64,000 nucleotides of DNA, taken from contig OZ252212.1 of assembly GCA_965248955.1 (NCBI GenBank), forward strand, positions 1,302,001-1,366,000, read 5' to 3'. The DNA comes from DAOUJH01 sp965248955 (GTDB lineage: Bacteria > Chloroflexota > Dehalococcoidia > Lucifugimonadales > QGNO01). The notes below the pieces were generated by a model, which saw only the letters and a list, made by a program, of their open reading frames with translations, was not told where the DNA came from and ran no database searches. Every line of letters begins with the position of its first letter. The stretch's first letter is position 1. The position numbers and the translations under genes were made by a program. Below are positions 52,959-61,449 of this stretch, one piece after another.

Positions 52959-52993
52959 ACAATGCGTTGTCGGCGATTAGTGTTCGAGCCATA
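52934..52993 (+). pseudogene. int: integrase 5' fragment (first copy of a 61-bp direct repeat)
   Basis: ATG at 52934 encodes ARSGPHPNNALSAISVRAI in an intact frame, then joins IS3 transposase sequence after codon 20. The same stretch, minus one G, recurs at 60303-60363. P4-type integrases start exactly this way, so this is the 5' end of an integrase gene cut by insertion or deletion. Confidence 0.7.
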
Positions 52994-53199
52994 GTCCTTG
53001 GGAAAACGGTTACGTAGAGTCATTCAACGGGAAACTGAGGGACGAGTTGTTAAACGGTGAGGTGTTCAGCACCCTTGCCGAAGCCCAGATACTCATAGAG
53101 TGATGGAGGAGAGAGTACAACCAAGTGAGACCTCATAGTGCCCTTGGATACCGTCCACCTGCACCCAAGACTATACTACCCGCTTTGGCTCAAGCGTGA
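52993..53199 (+). pseudogene. IS3-family transposase (OrfB) C-terminal remnant
   Basis: The frame reads SPWENGYVESFNGKLRDELLNGEVFSTLAEAQILIE, a stop (TGA 53101-53103), then WRREYNQVRPHSALGYRPPAPKT to the stop at 53197. These are the final rve-domain motifs, including the catalytic Glu in ESFNGKLRDE. The upstream DD part is missing and no terminal repeat was seen. It abuts the integrase fragment directly. Confidence 0.8.
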
Positions 53200-53287
53200 G
53201 GTTTCAACTGGTACAATCATTGGGGGCAGGTCACTAGCCAAGATCAGCAACATCGATCTTTGAGAGTCCGACAACCTATTCCATCTT

Positions 53288-53998
53288 TTAATTTGCGGTT
53301 TTGTCAATCTCGGAATCGAGAGGGCTTGGCTTTAAGGAGCGAATCACGGCCTCAGTTCGCGAGTGTACTCCTAACTTACTGATGGTGTGCGATACATGCA
53401 TCTCTACAGTCCGTAATCCTATCTCTAACTGATCAGCTATTTCTCGGTTTCCGAGACCTAAACTCATCAGTCTGAGAACTTGTTGTTCGCGCGGGGTCAA
53501 GGACTTTTCTTGATCGGAAGACAAATGTGTCGTCGGTATGTGGTCAAGTGCACATCGCACAATAGCAAAGGCATCTTGTCCAAATACTTTGAATCCCTTA
53601 TCTACAAGGCAAAGGATTTTGTGCAACGAGTCTCCGTCGATGTTAATCGAAACGTAGGCAGCTATGTCAGAACTGACTGCTTGTGAGACTAATACCGGAT
53701 CGTGGCCGGCTCGAGTCGTGACAACTACGATTGGGATCTGGTAGCCAAGCATCTCCCCTACGCGTCTTGCGAGAACGGATGGGCTGAAGTCGTCTGCATT
53801 AGCCCCCGATAGGATTAGATCAGGGCAACTTTCTGCCATTGAAATGATAGCCTCATCTAGTCCATTGGACCGACCGACCGAGGTGAAATCTGGCATCTGG
53901 TCCACGACTTGACAGATAGCCTCTGCTATGATGGGGCTGCGAATAACGACGTATACCTTGCGGTATCTGCTGCACTTCGTCTTAGTCGAAGAATTCAT
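53288..53998 (-). CDS. LuxR-type regulator with degenerate (pseudo)receiver
   Basis: 236 residues: a receiver-like domain (15-~140) and a C-terminal LuxR HTH (SLTPREQQVLRLMSLGLGNREIADQLEIGLRTVEMHVSHTISKLGVHSR). The receiver lacks the acidic pair (VYVVIRSPIIAE instead of VDDH), the phosphoacceptor Asp (CPDLILSGAN puts Gly65 there) and the conserved Lys (AYVSINID). Phosphorylation is therefore unlikely; ligand or protein binding might control it. Divergent from the transporter genes beginning at 54150, across a ~150-base spacer, so regulation of that operon is plausible. Lower GC than surrounding housekeeping genes, by eye. Confidence 0.8.
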   Translation of the reverse strand: MNSSTKTKCSRYRKVYVVIRSPIIAEAICQVVDQMPDFTSVGRSNGLDEAIISMAESCPDLILSGANADDFSPSVLARRVGEMLGYQIPIVVVTTRAGHDPVLVSQAVSSDIAAYVSINIDGDSLHKILCLVDKGFKVFGQDAFAIVRCALDHIPTTHLSSDQEKSLTPREQQVLRLMSLGLGNREIADQLEIGLRTVEMHVSHTISKLGVHSRTEAVIRSLKPSPLDSEIDKTAN

Positions 53999-54149
53999 CT
54001 CTCATTCACAAGGAACTAATACATTGTACGCTTCGTTTTGCGAAGTTTCAATATCGTCTTCTGCATTTCGGTATTCAACAGTGCAAAAACCTATTTAATA
54101 CTGTTGTCCCAACGCTCAGCAAGAACTAGGGTTTGCGATACATCTATGA

Positions 54150-56078
54150 ATGTGGCGGTGTCTTATGCTAGGAATAAATCTAGTCCGGGTGATGAGAAGC
54201 GCAGCAGGTGGAACCGTAGCGGTCGGTATGCTTGTTGCTCTGGCTTGTGGGGCTAGTGAAGAAGCGACACCAACGCCGACCGTGAGAACTGAGCCTACGC
54301 CAACTGCGACTCCCTTGGTACTTCAAGAGGTCGCAACGCCAACTGTAGCGGCACCTGGTGCGACCAGCACACCGACACCAACTCCGGCGTTAACTGAACA
54401 ACCCCAGTACGGCGGTAATATAAGAATGTCTGGTAGAGTTCGCTCGGTGGATATCGGCAGGTTGGCGGGTACTGGGCAGGACTTCAGTTTGATTTCTAAT
54501 GTTTACAGTAAGGTGTTGGGAACTGACCTCAATGACCGGAGAACCCTCATTGGGGAGATGGCAGAGTCTTGGTCGGCCAGCGCAGACGGAACTATATATA
54601 AGTATACGATCCGTGATGACATAGTGGATCATGAGGGTGAGCCATATGGTGCCGAGGAGATTGCCTATGTCATCTGGCGGTGGTCAGAGCGCCCGAATGA
54701 CGCGAACTTCCGGCGCATTCCGTGCTTCCGAACAGCTGTAAAAAAGGACGCTTCTTTTGGTGTTCCCATGGAGCCGGGAGGCGAGTTGGGAGTAGAAGTT
54801 AGCGGCCCAAACGAAATAACTGTGAGGCTCAATGGTCAATTTGCCTGGTGGACCTCTTGTCTCGCCCAAGGCTGGGCGTATTTGGGACCAGCAAAGTACT
54901 TCAAGCCAATTGACGAAAGCGGGGAATGGCGAGAGTTAGATTACGAGAAGGGTGAATGGGTTGGCACTGGACCGTTCAAAGTTGTCAAGCACGTTGATGG
55001 GAGCGAGACGGTCCTTGAACGCCACGATCAATACATGAACGAAGGGCGTCCATATCTAGATAAAGTTACCAATTATCACATCACCGAGGTCTCTAGCCAG
55101 GTTGCCGCATTTAGGGCAGGCCAGATCGATGGGTGGTTCGGCTATTCTGGTCCTACTGTGAAGGACGCGGTTGCCCTTAAAAGAGAGTTCGGAGATGAAA
55201 TCGTGGTGCCGAAGGTACTTGGTTTCAGCTGGGAGGGATTTATTGCCAATCTGCAACGGCCGCCCCTAGGCCCGCAAGATGACCCGACTGCCCAGAAAAT
55301 TCGATGGGCCATCCAACTCTATCTTGACAGGGAAAGATACGGGCAGCTAGTCCTGCAAGGCAGTTACTATCCTTCATACTACTACCTTTACATTTGGGAC
55401 TGGCTCTTGAGCTTGGAAGAGTGGCAACAGATGCCGGGATTCAATCCTGATAAGAAAGCGGAAGACCAAGCCGAGGCGAAACGTATAATGGAAGAACTCG
55501 GCTACGGGCCGGATAACCCGCTCACGTTTGAGATTGTAACGTCCTCCTACCCGGCGGGTCGTCGACACGGCGAATTGTTGGTGGAAGACTTAGAGAAAAT
55601 ACACATCAAACCTACCGTGCGAGTTCAACAGAGCGGCGCCGGATATGAAGACCAGTTAGAGGGTAGATTTGACGTTCTGTACGACACCACCGGATACGGC
55701 TTGCTAGATCCGGAGATATACGACGGCAACAAGTACCTACCTTTTGAAGAGTACCGAAACGAAAACTGGGGTCGCTGGAAAAATGATGAGTGGATAGCAT
55801 TGTATGAGAAACAGGCGGTTATCACCGATAAGACACAGCGTGGTGCAATCCTCCGTCAAATGGTAGATATAATTCACCGCGACTCTGGATTTTTCCCTAC
55901 CGTCGTGCTGACACCCTACCACATGTTTCGTGGCAACTGGCGCAACTGGAGCCCCCAGCCAATCCACGTGTTGACAGTTAACTTTGAGAACTTGTGGTTC
56001 TCGAACGATGCCAAGGCTCTGCCGGAGACTCTCCAACAACACGACATCTTCGTGATGGGAAACGTAGATCTGAGTTGA
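54150..56078 (+). CDS. peptide-type ABC transporter substrate-binding lipoprotein (SBP family 5)
   Basis: 642 residues. Signal peptide with lipobox LVALAC, then a Thr/Pro-rich linker (EEATPTPTVRTEPTPTATP). Cluster C/OppA-type fold: GTGPFKVVKHVDGSETVLERHDQYMNEGRPYLDKV, AAFRAGQIDGWFGYSG, TAQKIRWAIQLYLDRERYGQLVLQG and RIMEELGYGPDNPLTFEIVTSS. Binds peptides, nickel-like or other ligands outside the cell. The start is uncertain (ATG 54150, 54165 or 54195; none with a strong binding site). First gene of the transporter/amidase cluster; followed by a stem-loop and two permease genes. Confidence 0.87.
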   Translation: MWRCLMLGINLVRVMRSAAGGTVAVGMLVALACGASEEATPTPTVRTEPTPTATPLVLQEVATPTVAAPGATSTPTPTPALTEQPQYGGNIRMSGRVRSVDIGRLAGTGQDFSLISNVYSKVLGTDLNDRRTLIGEMAESWSASADGTIYKYTIRDDIVDHEGEPYGAEEIAYVIWRWSERPNDANFRRIPCFRTAVKKDASFGVPMEPGGELGVEVSGPNEITVRLNGQFAWWTSCLAQGWAYLGPAKYFKPIDESGEWRELDYEKGEWVGTGPFKVVKHVDGSETVLERHDQYMNEGRPYLDKVTNYHITEVSSQVAAFRAGQIDGWFGYSGPTVKDAVALKREFGDEIVVPKVLGFSWEGFIANLQRPPLGPQDDPTAQKIRWAIQLYLDRERYGQLVLQGSYYPSYYYLYIWDWLLSLEEWQQMPGFNPDKKAEDQAEAKRIMEELGYGPDNPLTFEIVTSSYPAGRRHGELLVEDLEKIHIKPTVRVQQSGAGYEDQLEGRFDVLYDTTGYGLLDPEIYDGNKYLPFEEYRNENWGRWKNDEWIALYEKQAVITDKTQRGAILRQMVDIIHRDSGFFPTVVLTPYHMFRGNWRNWSPQPIHVLTVNFENLWFSNDAKALPETLQQHDIFVMGNVDLS

Positions 56079-56165
56079 CCAAGATTACGACTCTCGGGCG
56101 CTGGTGTCCGTCGGTTGCGAAATTCTTGGAAAGCGCTGGTCGCCTTGTAAGCGTTACCGTACTAT

Positions 56166-56215
56166 AGTAGATGCGGACCAACTCAATCTAAGGTAACAAT
56201 TGGCCCGCATCTACT
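56166..56215 (+). promoter_or_regulatory. long stem-loop between binding protein and permease genes
   Basis: AGTAGATGCGGACCAA (56166-56181) and TTGGCCCGCATCTACT (56200-56215) pair over 16 positions with one A-C mismatch; loop 18 bases. Only a weak GTTTAA follows. Such intercistronic hairpins often protect the 5' binding-protein mRNA or partly terminate transcription so that the binding protein exceeds the permeases. Confidence 0.65.
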
Positions 56216-56296
56216 GTTTAATCGCTTGTGTAAAATGCGCCGACAATAAGCTATAGGCTGGCGGTCTAACACGAAGACAAAGAATTAATGTGAGTC

Positions 56297-57256
56297 ATGC
56301 GAAAGTACGTCATCAAAAGACTCCTTTTGTTTATTCCCAGCCTTTTGATAGTGTCTGTAGCGGTCTTTGCGATACTACGCATCATTCCAGGTGACGTTGC
56401 GGCAGCAATACTGACGGCAGGCGACGAAGGAGCATCATTCACTGAAGAGGCCAGACAGCTAGTAGTAAAGGAGCTCGGTTTAGACCGTCCCATTTACGTT
56501 CAGTATGTCGAGTGGATGTGGGGCCTATTGCGATTCGACCTAGGCGAGTCGTGGGTTTTGAAGAAGCCGATTCTTGAGGAGCTGAAGCGGCAATTCCCCG
56601 TGACTCTTCAGTTAACCGCAATATCCATTGTCCTGGTATCGGCAATTGCGATACCGATTGGAATACTCGCGGCTGTATATCAAGACAAGTGGCCCGATTA
56701 CATTCTACGCACAATAGCTATCGCAGGTCTTGCTATGCCAAGCTTTTTTGTAGGTTTGCTGGTAATTATCGGCTTGTCTGTGTTGTTGCATTGGCTACCG
56801 CCGCCGGGCTTCGCGAACCTTTGGGAAAGCCCATGGAAGTCTTTCCAGCAACTGATATTCCCTGCTGCTGCTTTAGCATTGTCAAGTAGTGGAGTAATGT
56901 TACGCATGACGCGGGCTCAAATGCTGGAGGTCTTGCGGGATGACTATGTGCGTACAGCAAGGGCCAAGGGGTTGCCGGAGCGCGTAATTATCTTCCGCCA
57001 CGCACTACGCAATGCTGTGTTGCCAGTCATAACCGTACTGGGTTTTCAGATTGCCGTGCTGCTCGGTGGCACAGTCACAACGGAGATAATCTTCAGTATC
57101 CCCGGCCTTGGGGTAAATCTTATTGAGGCGGTCATCTCGAAGGATCTTCCCGTAGTGCAGGCCTACGTGATGTACTTGGCTTTTATCGCTCTCTTGGCCA
57201 ACCTGCTTGTGGATCTCAGCTATGCGATATTAGATCCTCGCATCCAATATGGCTGA
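56297..57256 (+). CDS. dppB: peptide-type ABC transporter permease DppB-like
   Basis: 319 residues, six membrane segments. Start KYVIKRLLLFIPSLLIVSVAVFAILRIIPGDVA is typical of DppB/OppB; LGLDRPIYVQYVEWMWGLLRFDLGESW and the EAA loop VLRDDYVRTARAKGLPERVIIFRHALRNAVLPVITVLG complete the family picture. Pairs with DppC. No ATPase gene is adjacent. Separated from the binding-protein gene by the stem-loop spacer. Confidence 0.93.
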   Translation: MRKYVIKRLLLFIPSLLIVSVAVFAILRIIPGDVAAAILTAGDEGASFTEEARQLVVKELGLDRPIYVQYVEWMWGLLRFDLGESWVLKKPILEELKRQFPVTLQLTAISIVLVSAIAIPIGILAAVYQDKWPDYILRTIAIAGLAMPSFFVGLLVIIGLSVLLHWLPPPGFANLWESPWKSFQQLIFPAAALALSSSGVMLRMTRAQMLEVLRDDYVRTARAKGLPERVIIFRHALRNAVLPVITVLGFQIAVLLGGTVTTEIIFSIPGLGVNLIEAVISKDLPVVQAYVMYLAFIALLANLLVDLSYAILDPRIQYG

Positions 57257-57346
57257 GGAGAGTTAGTCGTCGTAGATATACGAATGATCTATTTTCAGAG
57301 TGTTATGCACTCAAGTTATTTTGAACACGGATAGGAAGCTGGGACG

Positions 57347-58252
57347 ATGTCGCTTGGTGAAATGGGACAGGTCACAATATCGATGAGAGGCAAACGCTCT
57401 CTCGCAGTAGTGGGGCTTAGTACCATATGGAGGTTTGCCCAGAGGAAGCCACTGGGAGCATTCGGGATTAGCCTAGTATTGATAGCTACGGCTTTGTCCT
57501 TAGCGGCTCCCATAGTCGCTCCTTATGACCCCTGGGAAACCAGATTTGCCCACGGCCTGGAAGCACCCAATAGAGACTTCTGGTTTGGTACTGATGTCTT
57601 AGGTCGGGACGTGTTGAGCAGGGTTCTTTACGGAGGGAAGGTCTCAATATACGTTGGGTTGGTAACGATGCTACTGTCTGGATTGGGGGGCGTAGCCTTA
57701 GGCGTGACTAGCGGTTATATTGGTGGCCAATTTGATTTGATCGTCCAGCGAGTAGTGGACAGTATAATCGCCTTTCCATCCCTGATATTGGCTCTTGCCC
57801 TGATCGCCGCATTGGATCCAGGAGTGACCAACATCATCCTGGCCATTGCAATCGTGCAAACTCCGCGTATGACTAGGGTTATACGTTCCTCTGTTCTAAG
57901 CATTAGAGAAACGCCGTATGTAGATGCTGCTAGAACGATAGGATCTACCCACGTGCGAATAATGCTAAGACATGTGACACCTAACACATTCGCGCCACTG
58001 ATGATTGTCGCCACGTCGTCGATCGGCTCAATTATCATTACGGAGGCATCCTTGAGCTTTCTGGGAATAGGTGTTCCATTTACAACCATCTCATGGGGGG
58101 GAATGCTTGGAGGAGATACACGCCAATTCGTTTCGAGTGCTGTGTGGATGGCCTTAGCACCAGGATTCGCTCTATCGGCAGTTGTGTTTGGTCTGAATAT
58201 GTTTGGTGATGCACTTCGCGATGTGCTCGATCCCAAACTTAGGGGCCGTTAG
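57347..58252 (+). CDS. dppC: peptide-type ABC transporter permease DppC-like
   Basis: 301 residues. N-terminal FAQRKPLGAFGISLVLIATALSLAAPIVAPYDPWETRFAHGLEAPNRDFWFGTDVLGRDVLSRVLYGGKVSIYVGLV, and the EAA loop YVDAARTIGSTHVRIMLRHVTPNTFAPLMIVAT, GGMLGGDTR. This matches DppC/OppC. 90 bases after dppB; amidase follows at 58328. A small FGLNMFGDALRDVLDPKLRG C-terminus is typical. Confidence 0.93.
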   Translation: MSLGEMGQVTISMRGKRSLAVVGLSTIWRFAQRKPLGAFGISLVLIATALSLAAPIVAPYDPWETRFAHGLEAPNRDFWFGTDVLGRDVLSRVLYGGKVSIYVGLVTMLLSGLGGVALGVTSGYIGGQFDLIVQRVVDSIIAFPSLILALALIAALDPGVTNIILAIAIVQTPRMTRVIRSSVLSIRETPYVDAARTIGSTHVRIMLRHVTPNTFAPLMIVATSSIGSIIITEASLSFLGIGVPFTTISWGGMLGGDTRQFVSSAVWMALAPGFALSAVVFGLNMFGDALRDVLDPKLRGR

Positions 58253-58327
58253 GTAGGCTGAGTTGGTGCAAATAATTAGCTGTGGTCTCACGAACCAAAA
58301 TAGAAAGATGGCTGAGGTGCAAGAGCG

Positions 58328-59989
58328 ATGACCAACCTTACCTCAAGTGAAATCCGTGACTTGGCTTCTTGGCTTGATGTCCCAATCAGCAATGAAGAGA
58401 TAGATGAAGTCACAGCAAAGTACAACGCCGCGTCTGAAGCTATTGCCCAGCTTGACGAGTCGCTATGGCGAGACATTGATCCTATCCCTTGGGTAGCGGA
58501 CATCGACTGGTCTGACGAGGATGCGATCCTGGGAAAGAACCTACAAGCACAAGCGCGACCAATCAGTGTCGCACAGCCTATTGATGTGACTGCGCCGCTA
58601 ACCGTAGCCGATTTGAGCAATGCCATTAGGAAGAAAGACATATCCCCGGTAGAAGTTGCACAGATCTATCTGGATCGGATAGACGTCGTTGATAGCAAGG
58701 TGCACGGTTTCATAACCGTAACCAGGGAAGAAGCACTCAGCGCAGCCAAGAAAGCGGAAGCCGAAATCCTGAAAGGGAAATACCGGGGACCCTTGCACGG
58801 CATTCCTATTGGTATTAAAGACCAGATTTACACAAAGGGGATAAAGACCACCACGGCACAGCCATACGGAGAGAACTTCGTCCCTGACTACGATGCCACA
58901 GTAGTCGCTAGGCTTAAAGAAGCTGGTGCTATTCTGATGGGCAAGTTGAACCTGACGGTCATTGGAGGCGGCGGCCGAACTTACTACCCGTATGGCATTC
59001 CCACTAACCCATGGAACTTAGATTATTCTGCCGGGGGGTCGAGCGGCGGTTCCGGTATAGCCGTGGCCGCCTGCGAGCTTCCCATTACAATAGGCGAAGA
59101 CAGCCTCGGTTCCATAAGGGGACCGGCGAATTGCTGTGGGGTCGTTGGCTTGAAGACCACCTATGGGCGAGTAAGTCGCTACGGGATGACCGAGTTCGAC
59201 TGGTCTTTGGATACCATCGGTCCAATGGGACGGACCGTGCTAGATTGTGCCTGGTTGCTGGAGGTCATTGCGGGCCACGATCCCTCGGATATCACCACAA
59301 GCAGAAGACCCGTTCCTCACTACGAAGCATTTCTAACCGGCGACATTGCAGGGATAAGAGTTGGGGTAGTAAAACAGCTCCTATATCACGAAGAGATACA
59401 TCCGGAGATGCGTGATGCCGTTCTAGCGGCTGTCAAGGTGCTGAATGACCAGGGAGCAAAGGTAGAAGAGGTTTCGCTGCCCAACATTCAATACGTCGGC
59501 ATTGCTAGCGGAGTTGCAGATCAGGTTAATAACGTGAACCTTCATCTTGCCCGATTCAGGGAACATCCCGAACTGTACGACTACGCAACAAGGACACGTT
59601 TCCTGACGGCTGCATTGATGCCTGCTTCAGCGGTGAGTGTGGCTTACAGATTGAGGAACCTGATCCGAAGGGACGTCATCGGCCTGCTGTCTAAGTTCGA
59701 TGTGCTAGTCTACCCTGGTGCTGCCGGCCCAGCGCCCAAGATCACACCGCCCTCCAAGTCTACGAACAAGGACGACGTCCTAGACCGAATGTTGAATTCC
59801 CCTAACCTAACGTCCGCTTCAAATCTCGTAGGGGTACCGTCTATAGTGCTGCCTTGCGGTTTCAGCTCAATTGGGTTGCCTTTAGGGCTACAAATCACAG
59901 GTGGGATGTTTCAAGAGGCCACTGTCTTCCGGGTTGCGCATGCCTACCAGACTGCAACTGACTGGCATCTCCGAGTTGCTGAACTCTAA
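58328..59989 (+). CDS. amidase-signature-family amidase
   Basis: 553 residues. Ser-cisSer-Lys triad region: LHGIPIGIKDQIYTKGIKT (Lys), SAGGSSGGSGIAVAACELPITIGEDSLGSIRGPANCCGVVGLKTTYGRVSRYG (cis-Ser and nucleophile in GSIR). The usual DTGGSIR is DSLGSIR here, but the nucleophile is kept. An N-terminal extension of about 80 residues precedes the core (similar extensions occur in GatA-like amidases). Hydrolyses a carboxamide. Last gene of the transporter cluster, so it probably acts on an imported amide or peptide. Confidence 0.9.
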   Translation: MTNLTSSEIRDLASWLDVPISNEEIDEVTAKYNAASEAIAQLDESLWRDIDPIPWVADIDWSDEDAILGKNLQAQARPISVAQPIDVTAPLTVADLSNAIRKKDISPVEVAQIYLDRIDVVDSKVHGFITVTREEALSAAKKAEAEILKGKYRGPLHGIPIGIKDQIYTKGIKTTTAQPYGENFVPDYDATVVARLKEAGAILMGKLNLTVIGGGGRTYYPYGIPTNPWNLDYSAGGSSGGSGIAVAACELPITIGEDSLGSIRGPANCCGVVGLKTTYGRVSRYGMTEFDWSLDTIGPMGRTVLDCAWLLEVIAGHDPSDITTSRRPVPHYEAFLTGDIAGIRVGVVKQLLYHEEIHPEMRDAVLAAVKVLNDQGAKVEEVSLPNIQYVGIASGVADQVNNVNLHLARFREHPELYDYATRTRFLTAALMPASAVSVAYRLRNLIRRDVIGLLSKFDVLVYPGAAGPAPKITPPSKSTNKDDVLDRMLNSPNLTSASNLVGVPSIVLPCGFSSIGLPLGLQITGGMFQEATVFRVAHAYQTATDWHLRVAEL

Positions 59990-60303
59990 CGGCCGTGAAT
60001 TCCTGGATAGGCGGCTCCAAACCGCCGCTCAGGGTGGAGTCCGGCGGAAAGGTCGCACCCCCTCGACGCCGGGCCCCGCCTGTCAGAACGGGATCATAGT
60101 TTGAAGGTACAAGGCCTAAAAAGGAGACTCTGTTACACGTGTCTCTTCTAAAAAAAGTCAAATTAGGAGCACAAGATGGCTACGAATCAGAACAGGGTGA
60201 TATCAGAACGGCTATAACAGCGGAGTCACTGATCACACGGGTGATGAGGCCCTCCGCTGACACCAATAACTACCAATCAAGAATTGTACCAAAAAGGAAT
60301 TTA

Positions 60304-60663
60304 ATGGCACGCAGTGGGCCGCATCCAAACAATGCGTTGTCGGCGATTATGTTCGAGCCATAGCGGAACCGGGCCTGTACGCCGATGGTAATGACCTTTA
60401 TCTAGAGGTCCAGGAGAGTCAGGAGCCAAACATTGGCTCCTGACTCTAGTTGTCCATAGGAAGCCACGAAAGTTCCGCCTTGGGAGTTGGCCTTCTGTAC
60501 CCCTCAAGGAGACTCGAGAACAGGCATACGACAATCGACGACTGGCTAGGTCTGGCGGCGATCCGTTGGACGAGTGGCGGCGACATACTGCAATACCCAA
60601 CTTTGCTGAAGCCTGTTGGCTAGGTGAACGCAACCGTCGCCCTTCGCTCGACGGTTGGATACG
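60304..60663 (+). pseudogene. int: P4-type integrase N-terminal fragment with frameshifts (second copy of the repeat)
   Basis: Begins like the fragment at 52934, with one base lost in GATTATGTTCG. Restored frames read VRAIAEPGLYADGNDLYLEVQESGAKHWLLTLVVHRKPRKFRLGSWPSVPLKETREQA and then RLARSGGDPLDEWRRHTAIPNFAEA up to about 60663, where the sequence becomes the NUDIX gene. Two frameshifts and truncation make it non-functional; the catalytic domain is absent. Confidence 0.8.
60415..60447. repeat. perfect 15-bp inverted repeat within the integrase fragment
   Basis: AGAGTCAGGAGCCAA, loop ACA, TTGGCTCCTGACTCT. It coincides with one integrase frameshift. It has no T-run. Might be a product of slipped replication. 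Confidence 0.6.
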
Positions 60664-60669
60664 GATGAT

Positions 60670-61296
60670 ATGGATCCAAGAGACGAGATTTACCTCATAG
60701 CGGACGAGTTGCGTAGCATCGCAGACATGGGGCTGCACTACGCTCAGAACGATTATGACCGAGAGAGGTACGGCCGCGCCTTGTCATTGAGCGCCCGGCT
60801 AGTTGCCTCGATACAAAAGAGGCTTGCTAGCGACGTGATGGAGGAGTACGAAGGAAGCTTACCCCATGCAACACCTTACGTCGGCACCGATGCGGCGGTA
60901 TTCCGAGATGGGCTGATCCTACTGATAAGGCGGGAGGACAATGGTCTATGGGCGATGCCGGGTGGTGCGACCGAGGTAGGCGAGACCTGGGCACAGTCGG
61001 TGGAAAGGGAGCTTTGGGAAGAGGCAGGCGTAAGAGGAATTGCTACGAAGCTGCTCGGCGTATTCGACTCTCGTCTTTGGGGTACCCGCGCCATGTATCA
61101 TCTCTACCAAAGCGTATGGCTCGTCGACATCCATGACGATCAGACCCCTGTTGCAGGCCCGGAAACCACAGGTGTGGGCTTCTTCTCGGAGGATGACCTA
61201 CCCGACTTGTCCTCAGGACACCTGAGCAGGGTGCCGGTAGTATTCAAACTTGCACGAGGAGCCTTGTCGGTCCCCTATTTCGACATGACGACTTGA
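60670..61296 (+). CDS. NUDIX hydrolase with N-terminal NUDIX-associated domain
   Basis: 208 residues from the ATG at 60670. Helical N-domain (YLIADELRSIADMGLHYAQNDYDRERYGRALSLSARLVA) as in the NUDIX hydrolase N-terminal family, then a complete box GGATEVGETWAQSVERELWEEAGV. The strand VGTDAAVFRDGLILLIRREDNGLWAMPGG is typical. Probably hydrolyses ADP-ribose or a similar nucleoside diphosphate derivative. The upstream border joins directly to an integrase fragment, suggesting it came in with or was captured by island DNA. Confidence 0.85.
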   Translation: MDPRDEIYLIADELRSIADMGLHYAQNDYDRERYGRALSLSARLVASIQKRLASDVMEEYEGSLPHATPYVGTDAAVFRDGLILLIRREDNGLWAMPGGATEVGETWAQSVERELWEEAGVRGIATKLLGVFDSRLWGTRAMYHLYQSVWLVDIHDDQTPVAGPETTGVGFFSEDDLPDLSSGHLSRVPVVFKLARGALSVPYFDMTT

Positions 61297-61449
61297 TACT
61301 TGGTTAAGGGAAGTGCCGCCTCGGACGTGAGCAAATCGATCCTACAAGACCGTTTGAATGGATCTTGCGAGGCGACTACGGTTGGGAGCAAGTCGCGCCA
61401 TGCTGCGTTGCATGGGAGTTTCGCACTACGGTTGAGATTCAGAGACTGA

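Noticed and set aside
59990..60300. Spacer after the amidase gene as a small gene or RNA
   Set aside because: Short frames only, no RNA fold with conserved motifs recognised; I see nothing definite there.
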